Below, piece by piece: positions 36,191 to 45,046 of a DNA stretch of 64,000 nt (the first letter of the stretch is position 1; each line of letters starts with the position of its first letter). The stretch covers positions 1,240,001 to 1,304,000 of the forward strand of contig NZ_CP019082.1 in the NCBI RefSeq assembly GCF_001956985.1, in the 5' to 3' direction. Position numbers and translations under genes: made by a program. The stretch is from Paludisphaera borealis (GTDB taxonomy: Bacteria; Planctomycetota; Planctomycetia; Isosphaerales; Isosphaeraceae). A model generated the notes under the pieces. It saw only the letters and a program-made list of their open reading frames with translations. It was not told where the DNA came from and did no database searches.

Positions 36191-39100
36191 CGGCGAGCCT
36201 CGGGTCCGGTGCTGGTCCGACCTCTGGCGATGGGTCGCGTCGACCGTCCGCAATCGGCCAGTTCTGCTTTCGGAAGCGTCGGCCGCCGCCGTCTTCGATC
36301 AAGCGGTGCGCGACGTCGAGGCCGACGGCCGGCTGGGCGCCGTCGCCGACCTCGTCGCCTGGCCTGGCTACCGCCGACGGCTCCGCAAGCGGCTCCACGA
36401 CTGGACGGTCGCCGAGCAGCGTCGCGACGACGAGCCGACTGCCGATGAGGCCGCCTCAACCGCCGAATGGGCCGTCTTCGAGCGCTATCGCCAGTTGCTG
36501 ACCGACCTCGACGCCGAGGACGAGGCCGGCTTGTCGGTCTGGGCGTCGCACCGGCTCCGCGAGCGGAACGCCCGCGCGTCGACCGCCGACGGCGATCGCC
36601 TGGTCTTCCTCGATTTCGAGAGCCGCGACCGCTCGCACTGGCGCGTTCTGTCCGACGTTCTGGAGCGTCCCCGCTCCGTCGACGTGACGCTCGCCTATTA
36701 CGACGACCCGGCGCTCGCCGAGGTCTATCTGGCGACGGGCTCAACTCGCGAGCGGCTGCTGGAGCTTGGCCTCGTCGAGACCCCCCTGCCCTCGAACCCG
36801 AGCCGTCCCCCCGGTCTGCGGGCCGTTGACGAGGCGCTGTTCCGCGACGCGACGCCGCGCGACGCGCGCATCGAGTCCAGCGAGGGCCTGGCTGTCTGGG
36901 GAGGCCCCGACGGCGAAGACTTCGGCCGGCTCGTCGCTCGCGAAGTTCGCGCGCTGTGCGGTCAGGGAGTCGAACCCGACGAAATCCTGATCGTGTTCCC
37001 GAGGTGGAGCGATCAGGCCGAGATCGTGTGTGAGGTGGTTCGAAAGGCCGGCGCGCCGATCCATGACGCCAGTCCGCGCGCCCTGGACGTCGAGCCCTCA
37101 ATCGCGGCCTTGCTTCAGGCCGTCCGAATCCCCCTCGAAGACTGGGAAACAGAGCTGGTCGTCCGGTTCCTTCGCAACGGTCAAGTCCGGCCCGATTGGG
37201 AACGGGTCGATCGACTGGCGCTGGCCGAGGTCGCGTCGATCCTGCGAGAGACCCCCGTGTTTCGAGGGAGCCGGCAGATCCTCTCGGCACTCGAACGGGC
37301 GATGGGGAGAACCGACGAGAAGGATGATCAGGCCCGCGAGGAACGGCGGATGGACCGGTTGTCGAAGGCTCATGAGGTGCTCAAGAGCCTGATCGGCGTC
37401 CTCGACCCGCTGAATCAATCGCGTCCGTGGTCGGAGCATGCTTCGGCCCTGCGTCTGGCGGCGGGGACGCTGGGCCTGGGGACGCGCGACGGTCGGGCGC
37501 TCGAAACGCTCTGGGACGCCCTCGAAGACCGTGCCGAAGTCCTGGAAAAGCTGGGACGCGGTGCCGAGACGGTCTCGTGGAGCGAGTTCGTCGACAAGCT
37601 GGCGTCGGTGACGGCCGAGACGCTCTCGCCCCGTTCGGCCTCGACGCCCGGCTCGATCCGCACGGCGGTCGTCGAGGAGGTCGCGGGCTGTCGGGCGTCG
37701 CACGTCTTGCTGGTCGGCCTGGTGGAAGGAAGCTTCCCGAGGCGGTCGGCGGTGCAGCGGTTTTTGGAGCTGCGGCCCGGCGACGAGCCGAGCCCTTCGG
37801 CTCGTTCGGCCTACGCGCGGGAGACGCTCCGGTTTCTTCAGACGCTCGGATCGGCCGATCGGGGCGTGCTGCTCTTTTATCCGACGACCGACGCCAAGGG
37901 ACAGCCGCTGTTGCGGGCCGGCTTTCTCGACGACCTGCTGGGCGCGTTGTCGTCGTCGGCCGAGTCGGCCTGTCATCGGTCGTACGCTCGGTTCCACCCC
38001 GCGCTGCTCGATCGCGAGGACCTGGCGGTCACGCCGGCCGACGTCCGTGTGCTGGCCTCGGCCCTGGCCGGCGAGGAAGGCCGGTTGGCGAAGCTTCGCT
38101 CGCTGGCCGGCGACCCCGCGCACCGGATCGTGCTCGAAGGCGCGGCGGCCGCGCTCTCGGCCCTCGAACGCCGACGCCGCGGCACGCCGTACAGCGAATT
38201 CGAGGGGCTGATCAGCGACCCGGCCGCGGTTGCCTCCATCGCCCGCTCATTCAGTCCCGAGACGCACACCTTCAGCCCAAGCCAGCTCGAAACCTACCTG
38301 AGCTGCCCGTTCCAGTTCTTCAGCAGGCACGTCCTGCATCTCAAGCCCATCGAGGAACGCGACGAGCTGGCGGAAGACTACACCGAGCGCGGCAGCCGGC
38401 TTCACGACATCCTGGAGGAGTTCGAGAAGCGCAAGGCCGAGGCGGTCGACGAGCGCTCCGATGAACAGCTTCTCGTCGCGGCCATCGACAAGGTCCTGTC
38501 GCGCGAGCTGGTGGAGCTGAGCGAGCTGGATCTCGGCCTCCGCGAGTTGGAGTACGGCCAGATTCAACGGATCATCAACCAGTACGCGCGCCAGCGGTCG
38601 GCATACGAGAGCGATGCACCGTCGTCGCCGGTGCCGCAGTGGTTCGAGTTCGGCTTCGGAGACCCAGACACCGACCACCCCGACTTCAAGCTTTCACTTG
38701 GCGCTGAGATCGTCAAGCTGCGAGGCCGGATCGACCGGATCGACCGGATTGAAACTGAGGCCGGACCGAAGTTCCGGGTCATCGACTACAAGAGCGGCAC
38801 GCCTCCCAGCTCGAAGGAGGTCGCCGACGGCCGGATGCTTCAGCTTCCGCTTTACGCGATGGCCGTCGAGAAGTTGTTGTTCGAGAGCGGCGACGTCGGC
38901 TTACTCGACGTCGGTTACTGGGGGCTCAAGGACAAGGGGTACAAGCCGATCGTCTTCCAGGAATGGGAAGAGGTTCGGCACACGCTCGTGGAGCGAGTGT
39001 TCCATGTGATCGGCCAGTTGCGGAGCGGTGAATTCGTGGTTGATCCGCGTAAGGACGGCTGCGAAACGTATTGCGAATATCGAGGGGTCTGCCGGATTCG

Positions 39101-39221
39101 CCAGGTTCGAGCCGCCGCCAAGAGCCGCGACGTCGGGCCGACGGTCTCGGCAGAAACGACGGTCGCCGGGCGCAAGCCGCGAACCCCGCGCAAGACCAAA
39201 AAGACGACGGACGAGACATGA
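36027..39221 (+). CDS. AddB-like PD-(D/E)XK nuclease subunit
   Basis: This 1064-aa protein is AddB-like in layout: a helicase-like region without a working Walker A (the start WTGPPGAALRNHLL lacks the GKT/S) and a C-terminal nuclease. The nuclease site has D903 (GRID), D920-Y-K922 (RVIDYKSG) and Q939-x3-Y943 (QLPLYA). Four cysteines for the Fe-S staple are C760 (TYLSCPFQFF), C1012, C1016 and C1022; the last three are spaced C-x3-C-x5-C rather than the usual C-x2-C-x5-C. The ATG at 36027 is preceded by AAGGAG at 5 nt, a very strong site, even though it lies inside uppP. It overlaps the next gene by ATGA. Expected role: processing of double-strand breaks with the next gene product. Confidence 0.88.
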   Translation: MVPQRRLWTGPPGAALRNHLLSLDPAYRSALWIVPTPLARDQMIRELALRSTPGDGEPRVRCWSDLWRWVASTVRNRPVLLSEASAAAVFDQAVRDVEADGRLGAVADLVAWPGYRRRLRKRLHDWTVAEQRRDDEPTADEAASTAEWAVFERYRQLLTDLDAEDEAGLSVWASHRLRERNARASTADGDRLVFLDFESRDRSHWRVLSDVLERPRSVDVTLAYYDDPALAEVYLATGSTRERLLELGLVETPLPSNPSRPPGLRAVDEALFRDATPRDARIESSEGLAVWGGPDGEDFGRLVAREVRALCGQGVEPDEILIVFPRWSDQAEIVCEVVRKAGAPIHDASPRALDVEPSIAALLQAVRIPLEDWETELVVRFLRNGQVRPDWERVDRLALAEVASILRETPVFRGSRQILSALERAMGRTDEKDDQAREERRMDRLSKAHEVLKSLIGVLDPLNQSRPWSEHASALRLAAGTLGLGTRDGRALETLWDALEDRAEVLEKLGRGAETVSWSEFVDKLASVTAETLSPRSASTPGSIRTAVVEEVAGCRASHVLLVGLVEGSFPRRSAVQRFLELRPGDEPSPSARSAYARETLRFLQTLGSADRGVLLFYPTTDAKGQPLLRAGFLDDLLGALSSSAESACHRSYARFHPALLDREDLAVTPADVRVLASALAGEEGRLAKLRSLAGDPAHRIVLEGAAAALSALERRRRGTPYSEFEGLISDPAAVASIARSFSPETHTFSPSQLETYLSCPFQFFSRHVLHLKPIEERDELAEDYTERGSRLHDILEEFEKRKAEAVDERSDEQLLVAAIDKVLSRELVELSELDLGLRELEYGQIQRIINQYARQRSAYESDAPSSPVPQWFEFGFGDPDTDHPDFKLSLGAEIVKLRGRIDRIDRIETEAGPKFRVIDYKSGTPPSSKEVADGRMLQLPLYAMAVEKLLFESGDVGLLDVGYWGLKDKGYKPIVFQEWEEVRHTLVERVFHVIGQLRSGEFVVDPRKDGCETYCEYRGVCRIRQVRAAAKSRDVGPTVSAETTVAGRKPRTPRKTKKTTDET

Positions 39222-42200
39222 GCGAACCAGCCGGCGATCAGGTTCGATTGACGACGGAGCAGCGGCGGCCGCTCGTGACCCGCGAGGTGAGCGTCGCGCT
39301 GGCGGCGGGGGCCGGATGCGGCAAGACGACCGTGCTGACCGAGCGGTTCCTCGGCGAGATCGACGGCGAATCGGGCCGCCCGCTCCGCGCGCTCGCCGCG
39401 ATGACGTTCACCGACAAGGCCGCGCGCGAGCTTCGCCAGCGGATTCGCGCGCGCTGCCGGTCGAAGCTGGCGGCCGGCGAGAACCCGTCGTGGTGGACCT
39501 CGGTCCTCCGCGCTCTCGAAGCCGCTCCCATCGGCACGTTCCACGAATTTTGCGGGCGGCTGCTGCGCGGCTACGCCCGGGGGCTGGCCGTCGACCCCGA
39601 ATTCGCGATCCTCGACGCCACGATCGCCGGCTCATTGCGTGAGCAAGCGGTGGGGACGTCGATTCGCCGGCTCCTCTCGCGCCGTGATCCCGACCTGCTC
39701 GCGCTTGGCGTCGTCCATGGCCTGAAGCCGATTCGCGAGATGCTCGAATCCGCCCTCGCCAACCGCACGCCCGACGAGATCGATCCGCTTTGCAGCCTCG
39801 CGCCCGAGGAACTCGTGAAACGCTGGCGCGCGGCGTGGGCTAGCCGAGGCCGGCCCGCGGTCCTGTCGAAGCTCGGGCCCGCCGCCCGCCGCTGTCGGAG
39901 CTTTCTGGAAAACCTTGAGGAAACCACGCCCAAGCTGCTCGCGCTTCGTCAGGAAGTTCTCGACGCCTTGTCCGCCGTCGATGCGCCGAGCTGCAGCGAT
40001 GACGACATCGCGCGGCTGCGCGAGTCGGCCAGGATTGCCGGACTGCGCGGCAAGGATTGGCCGAACGACGCGATCAAGGAAGACCTGAAAATGGTTTTCA
40101 CGGATCTCCGCGACGGTATCGGCAAGGTGCTGGAAAAGTCGATCTGGGACGAGGGGGTGACTCGCGAGTCGGCCGAGGAGGTGATTCAGTTCGCCCGGCT
40201 GGTCCGCGAGGTTCGCACCGACTATGACGAGCTGAAAGTCCGGCACCGAGGGCTCGATTTCTCCGACCTGATCGTGCGGACGCGCGACGTGCTCCGCGAC
40301 CTTCGCGGCACGGTCGACACGGCCGCGACCGACCTCGACCCCACCGCGCTCGAGTTCGTCCTGATCGACGAATTCCAGGACACCGACCAGGTTCAAAGCG
40401 ACATCCTTCGCCTGTTGGGCGAGGGGGCGTTCCTTCACGGTCGGATGTTCGTGGTCGGCGACGCGAAGCAGTCGATCTATCGGTTCCGAGGCGCCGAACC
40501 GGCGATTTTCGGGCGCTGGCGGGACGAGTTCTTGGAAGCCGGTCGGCTGCGGCTCTCTGAGAACTTTCGGACGCTCCCGCGCGTGCTCCACTTCGTCAAC
40601 GCCCTGTTCGCCGACTTGTTCGGAGAGCAGAGTCGGCTGGGGCCAGTGCGGCCGGACCACGGCCCGGGGCCGAACGTCCACTTCTTCTGGGTTCCGCCCC
40701 CCGCGACGGATGACGACGAACAGCCCGCGAAGCCGTCGGTGCTGGACGGTCGGATTCGCGAGGCCGAGGCGCTCGCACGCTGGCTTCGTCTGCGCATCGA
40801 CGCCGGCTGGACGGTCGTCGATCGCAAGACCCGGGAGATTCGCCCCGCGCACCCCGGCGACGTCGCCTTGCTGCTCCGCGCCATGACCGACGTCTGGCCC
40901 TACGAGACCGCTCTCGCCGATCAGGGCTTCGAGTACCACACGATCGGCGGTTCAGCGTTCTATTCCCAGCAAGAGATTCTCGACGTCGTCAACCTGCTAT
41001 CGGTCGTCGAAGATCCGCTCGACGAGGTCGCGCTGGCCGGCTGCCTGCGGAGCCCGTTCTTCGCGATGACCGACGAGGGGCTTTACTGGCTCTCGAAAGC
41101 CGTGCCGGGCGCTGGGCTGAGCCTGGGGCTGAACGCGGCCTCGGAGGCGCCGGGCCTCTCGCCCCACGACCGCAATCAGGCCGAGCGCGCCCGGGCGCTC
41201 CTGGCTCGCTGGCGGGGGCTGAAGGACCACGTCCCGATGGCCGACTTGCTCTCGCGGATTCTCGACGAGTCGGGTTTCGAGGCGGCGCTCGTCTGCGAAT
41301 TCCTGGGCTCGCGGAAGCTCGCCAACGTCCGCAAGCTGGTGCGGACGGCTCGCGATTTCGACCGTCGCGGCGGTTTCGGCCTGGCCGATTTCGTCGGCCG
41401 CCTTCGAGCCTTCGCCGACGACCCCCCGCGCGAAGAGCAGGCGACGACCACTGAGGAAGACAGCCCGAGCGTCCGGATCATGACGGTCCACCAGGCCAAG
41501 GGGCTCGAATTTCCGATCGTGATCCTCCCCGACCTGAACAAGAACGTCGGCGCCCGGACGACCTCGCTGGGCTTCGATCGCGAGTTGGGGCTGGTGCTCA
41601 AGCCTCGCCCCGAAGCCGGCGTCAAGGAAGCAAGCGAGAGCGGCAGTGACGAGAGCCTGGGCTGGCGGACCTTCCGGGCGATCGAAGACCACGAGGAGCG
41701 AGAGGAGGCGCTTCGGCTGTTTTACGTCGCGGCCACGCGCGCCCGCGATCACCTCGTGCTTTCGGCTGGCTTCGGGACGCCGCTGGAGGCCGTGTCGGTC
41801 GCCAAGCTCTCGCCGGCTCTCAACCTTGTCTGGGAGCGGTTCGACGGGCCATCGGGCCGCTGCCTCGTCTCACTCCCGGATGGCTGGCCGACGCCGGAAA
41901 TCGAGGTCATCGACGTCGCCAGCCTCGAACCGACCGAAACACGCGCGTCGCGCCGTCCGCGCGTCGACCTTCTGGAAATCGTCGACGCCGTGGTCGGGAC
42001 TCCGTGCGATCGAGACGGTTCGTCGCCGTCGCGTGGGGCTCTCCCTCGCTTCATCGACCTCGACGGGCCGAGGCTCGACGGCTCGCGCGCTTCACGAATT
42101 GGCGGGCTGATCCGCGAGGCGGCCGTCGATCCGGACTTGCTGGCGGGCGAATCTCCAGGGGAGGTTGCGGCGCGCGTCGGCGGGCGGATGACGCCGTCGG

Positions 42201-42622
42201 CGGGCGGCGGGCCGATCGCCGAGGCCGAGCGCTGGCTTGGGGCGTGGGTCGAGAGCCCGTTCTTCGGCCGGTTGAAGACCGCGCCGGCGGATCGGCTGCG
42301 TCGCGCCCGGGGCTGGACCTTGCAAGGAACGTCGCGGGTTGTTCGCGGCTCGTGCGACGCGATCGTTCAAGGAGAGGACGGCGGCTGGCGGCCGTTGGTC
42401 TTCCTGGCTCGGGGCGAGTCGGAATCGTGGGGGCGGCTGCGGGCGTCGCTCTCGATCCCCGCTCTCGCGCGTAGCGGGTTCCAGACGGTCGGCCCCGCCT
42501 GGCTGCTTCGGGTTGGGACGGACGGATCGCTCCGCGTCGAGCGCCGCGCCGCGCTCGTCGGGGCCGATTTCGACAGCCTGCTTCGGCTCTGGCTGGACGC
42601 CGGCGCTCTCGAACCGGACTGA
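39218..42622 (+). CDS. AddA-like UvrD/Rep-family helicase subunit with degenerate nuclease domain
   Basis: This 1134-aa SF1A helicase has all motor motifs: Walker A AGAGCGKTT (K36), motif Ia AMTFTDKAARELRQR, motif II DEFQDTDQVQ (D384, E385), motif III VGDAKQSIYRFRGAEP, motif IV LSENFRT, motif V VRIMTVHQAKGLEFPIVIL and motif VI LFYVAATRARDHLVL. In AddA a C-terminal RecB-type nuclease follows. Here the matching segment (about 1040-1075) keeps an aspartate (D1047, in SCDAIVQ) but has VFLAR at 1061-1065 where the D-Y-K catalytic strand is expected. The helicase is therefore probably active and the nuclease inactive. The start overlaps the upstream stop by four bases, giving translational coupling. 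Confidence 0.9.
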   Translation: MSEPAGDQVRLTTEQRRPLVTREVSVALAAGAGCGKTTVLTERFLGEIDGESGRPLRALAAMTFTDKAARELRQRIRARCRSKLAAGENPSWWTSVLRALEAAPIGTFHEFCGRLLRGYARGLAVDPEFAILDATIAGSLREQAVGTSIRRLLSRRDPDLLALGVVHGLKPIREMLESALANRTPDEIDPLCSLAPEELVKRWRAAWASRGRPAVLSKLGPAARRCRSFLENLEETTPKLLALRQEVLDALSAVDAPSCSDDDIARLRESARIAGLRGKDWPNDAIKEDLKMVFTDLRDGIGKVLEKSIWDEGVTRESAEEVIQFARLVREVRTDYDELKVRHRGLDFSDLIVRTRDVLRDLRGTVDTAATDLDPTALEFVLIDEFQDTDQVQSDILRLLGEGAFLHGRMFVVGDAKQSIYRFRGAEPAIFGRWRDEFLEAGRLRLSENFRTLPRVLHFVNALFADLFGEQSRLGPVRPDHGPGPNVHFFWVPPPATDDDEQPAKPSVLDGRIREAEALARWLRLRIDAGWTVVDRKTREIRPAHPGDVALLLRAMTDVWPYETALADQGFEYHTIGGSAFYSQQEILDVVNLLSVVEDPLDEVALAGCLRSPFFAMTDEGLYWLSKAVPGAGLSLGLNAASEAPGLSPHDRNQAERARALLARWRGLKDHVPMADLLSRILDESGFEAALVCEFLGSRKLANVRKLVRTARDFDRRGGFGLADFVGRLRAFADDPPREEQATTTEEDSPSVRIMTVHQAKGLEFPIVILPDLNKNVGARTTSLGFDRELGLVLKPRPEAGVKEASESGSDESLGWRTFRAIEDHEEREEALRLFYVAATRARDHLVLSAGFGTPLEAVSVAKLSPALNLVWERFDGPSGRCLVSLPDGWPTPEIEVIDVASLEPTETRASRRPRVDLLEIVDAVVGTPCDRDGSSPSRGALPRFIDLDGPRLDGSRASRIGGLIREAAVDPDLLAGESPGEVAARVGGRMTPSAGGGPIAEAERWLGAWVESPFFGRLKTAPADRLRRARGWTLQGTSRVVRGSCDAIVQGEDGGWRPLVFLARGESESWGRLRASLSIPALARSGFQTVGPAWLLRVGTDGSLRVERRAALVGADFDSLLRLWLDAGALEPD

Positions 42623-42659
42623 GGCGAGACGCAAGAGCCTTCAAGGCCTCAGCCGCGAA

Positions 42660-44714
42660 TCACTTGAGCCGGGGGGAAGGCGAATCGGCCGGGGCGGAGG
42701 CGTCGGCCGTCGCGACTTGCGAGGCCTGCTGGCGGGCGTATTCGCTCCACCGGGTTTCGAGGTCGTCGAAGCCCTCGAACCTGTAAACCTCGCGAAGCGC
42801 GGTTTCGGGGCCCTTGCGTTGCGAGCTTTTGACGAACGCGACGAACTGGGCCGCGGTCCCCTGGCGGACCAGGAACTGGGTCAGCGACACGCTCTGGGCG
42901 TAGAAGAGGTTCCAGTGCTTGGCCTCGGGGTAGTCAATCGCCATGAGCTGGCTGAGCTTGAAGAGGCGATGCTCGGCCAGAGGGGCGTTCAGATCGGAGG
43001 CGCGTCCGGCCTGCTCGGAGGCGGGTTCGGCGAGCACGGCCATGCCTTCGTCTGCCCAGCGGGGAATCTGCTGATCGGTGAAGACGTCGGCGAGCACGAC
43101 GTGCGTGACCTCGTGCGGCAGGATGGCCGAGAGCACTTGAGGATGATCGGCGCGGAGGTTCACGCGGCGGGCGACGATCTGATCGCCGCTCACGCCCATC
43201 GTCGAGAACCCCGGCGAGGTCTCGGGCTGGCCGGTCATCCGGGCGAAGTCGCGCGCGGTCGGATAAAGATAGATGTCGCAGCGCGGTGTCCAGGGGCTGT
43301 GTACGCCCTTGCTTGCCCATCGCGTCCCTTGGCGGGCGCGAACGGCTTCGGCGGTCTCGGCCGCCTGTTCGGCGAGGGCCGGATCGGTGTGGTAGATCCG
43401 GAAGCTGGCGGTTTCTTGAATTTGCCAGTTCGGGGCCGACGCGGAGGGCGTCGGAGCCGCGGCCTGCCCCGGCGCGGGGGCGTTCGCGGAGTCGCCGTCG
43501 CCGGTCGAGGACGGCAGATCGAGGCGCTCTTCGCCTCCCGCGCGTCGAGCCCGGTCGTCGACAGGGGCCGGCGGTTGCGGCTTTTGCTCGGCCTCGGGCT
43601 CTTCGGGCGCAGCTCCGCGAACCACCAGGCTGCCCGCTCGGCCCGACGGACGTTCGCCGCGACGCGCGGCGGTGACGCGGTCCCTCAGGTATTCGCCGTA
43701 CCAGTTGCCGGGGGTCAAGACCTGGACGCTCTGGATCTCCTTCTCGATGTCGTCCCATTCCTTGGTGGTTCGCGGATGGGCGTTGATCCGGGCGACGACG
43801 GCGGCCCACCGGCAGTAGGCCCAGACCTTCTTGCGCGCCGAGGGGAGGCGGTCCTTCGCGGCGAGGGCGGCGTAGAGCTTGCCGGCCTGGTCGTACCGCT
43901 TCTGATTGAAGAGGGCGTCGGCCGCGGCGAGATCCTTCGACGGCGCGGCGGCGGCCGGAGGACTCGGAGCCTCGGCCTGCGACGCGTTGGAGGCGGTCCT
44001 TAACGAGTCGTCTCGCGTGGAAGGACGCGCGGACCTCATCGGCAAGATTTCGTCGGCGACGGTGAGGGGCTGAGGCGCTTTCGCTGGGGGGGGAGGAGGC
44101 GCGGACTTCCCGGGCGCCGCAACCACGTTGGCGCCCGCGCCGGGGGAGTCGAGCGGCGGTAAGGTGTTGGCTGCGGAGAAGGCGTCGGGTTCGGCGAAGG
44201 CGCGTGGGTCGAGGGGCTGGTCGTTTCGAGGCACGGAAGCCGGCTCGGCGGCCTTGGGGGCCGGTTTCGGCGTCGGCATCGTCTCGATTTCGGGGACGGC
44301 GGGCGTTTTGGCGGGTTCGGGAACGGGAGTCGGCTCGAAGCTCGGCGGTGCCGTGATTTCGGCGGGGACGACCGCGGGGGCGGCGTTTGGGCTTGGGCCC
44401 GGCTGAGCTTCGAGGATCGCTAGATCGTCTGTGTAGAGGTCGGCTTCCTGAGTTTTGCCGGCCGCCTGGGCCTCGCGGATCAGGCTCTGGTAAGTCTGCT
44501 TCAGCAGGTCGAGGATCGCTTTCCGGTCGTCTCCCCGCGAATCGCCGAGGGCGTCTTCGAGGGCGACGGCCGCCGCTTTCAGATTCTTGCTCGCGATCTG
44601 CTTGCGAGCCTGGGCGATTGCGTCTTTCGCGCCCGGCGCGGCCTTCAGCGAGCCCTGTGGGACTGCGACGACGACCGCCGTGGCGAGCGTGAGGATCCAG
44701 AAAACCTGGCGCAT
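42660..44714 (-). CDS. Exported peptidase-MA-like protein
   Basis: This protein of about 684 aa has a cleavable signal peptide (MRQVFWILTLATAVVVAVPQG). A short helical repeat region (about 25-110) is followed by a long Pro/Ala-rich low-complexity stretch (about 115-300), a second helical region and a gluzincin-type domain. The zinc motif is HEVTH at 534-538 with the downstream acidic ligand in PRWADEGMAVLAEP, as in the peptidase_MA-like families (DUF1570 type). ATG 44714 is chosen because the signal peptide starts there; the frame is open 42 codons above with no such character. It is convergent with the AddA-like gene and divergent from the TPR gene. Substrate is unknown. Confidence 0.8.
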   Translation of the reverse strand: MRQVFWILTLATAVVVAVPQGSLKAAPGAKDAIAQARKQIASKNLKAAAVALEDALGDSRGDDRKAILDLLKQTYQSLIREAQAAGKTQEADLYTDDLAILEAQPGPSPNAAPAVVPAEITAPPSFEPTPVPEPAKTPAVPEIETMPTPKPAPKAAEPASVPRNDQPLDPRAFAEPDAFSAANTLPPLDSPGAGANVVAAPGKSAPPPPPAKAPQPLTVADEILPMRSARPSTRDDSLRTASNASQAEAPSPPAAAAPSKDLAAADALFNQKRYDQAGKLYAALAAKDRLPSARKKVWAYCRWAAVVARINAHPRTTKEWDDIEKEIQSVQVLTPGNWYGEYLRDRVTAARRGERPSGRAGSLVVRGAAPEEPEAEQKPQPPAPVDDRARRAGGEERLDLPSSTGDGDSANAPAPGQAAAPTPSASAPNWQIQETASFRIYHTDPALAEQAAETAEAVRARQGTRWASKGVHSPWTPRCDIYLYPTARDFARMTGQPETSPGFSTMGVSGDQIVARRVNLRADHPQVLSAILPHEVTHVVLADVFTDQQIPRWADEGMAVLAEPASEQAGRASDLNAPLAEHRLFKLSQLMAIDYPEAKHWNLFYAQSVSLTQFLVRQGTAAQFVAFVKSSQRKGPETALREVYRFEGFDDLETRWSEYARQQASQVATADASAPADSPSPRLK

Positions 44715-44911
44715 GACGTCCGTGTCCTGCTTGAGAGTCCGATCGAGCGCGCGCCTCGCCGAGGACCCGGCAGGCCGGCAGAGTATGCTTGGAACCGGTA
44801 ATCCCGTCAACGGGAATCCGTTCGGACCTCGAAATGTCAACGACGAATGCGTGAGCGATTCTCACGGTTCGATTTCACGTCTGCTGGCGATCGGGTCGCG
44901 GCGGCTGTCGC

Positions 44912-44942
44912 TGGACAGCACCGGGCTCGACCATGTTATAGT
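44912..44942 (+). promoter_or_regulatory. Possible promoter for the TPR gene
   Basis: TGGACA (44912-44917) and TATAGT (44937-44942) each differ from the sigma70 consensus by one base, but the 19-nt spacing is long. The region is the 332-nt gap between divergent genes. It would give a leader of about 100 nt ahead of the gene at 45047. Confidence 0.4.
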
Positions 44943-45046
44943 CGAGAAACACATTCCATTCGAGGTCGCCGGCCGGCTGCCCGGTCGGTGCGGGAAGCTC
45001 AAGGGCCGGGGGCGAGCGCGTCGGCGGTGGGCGTGGAGACCAGGGT

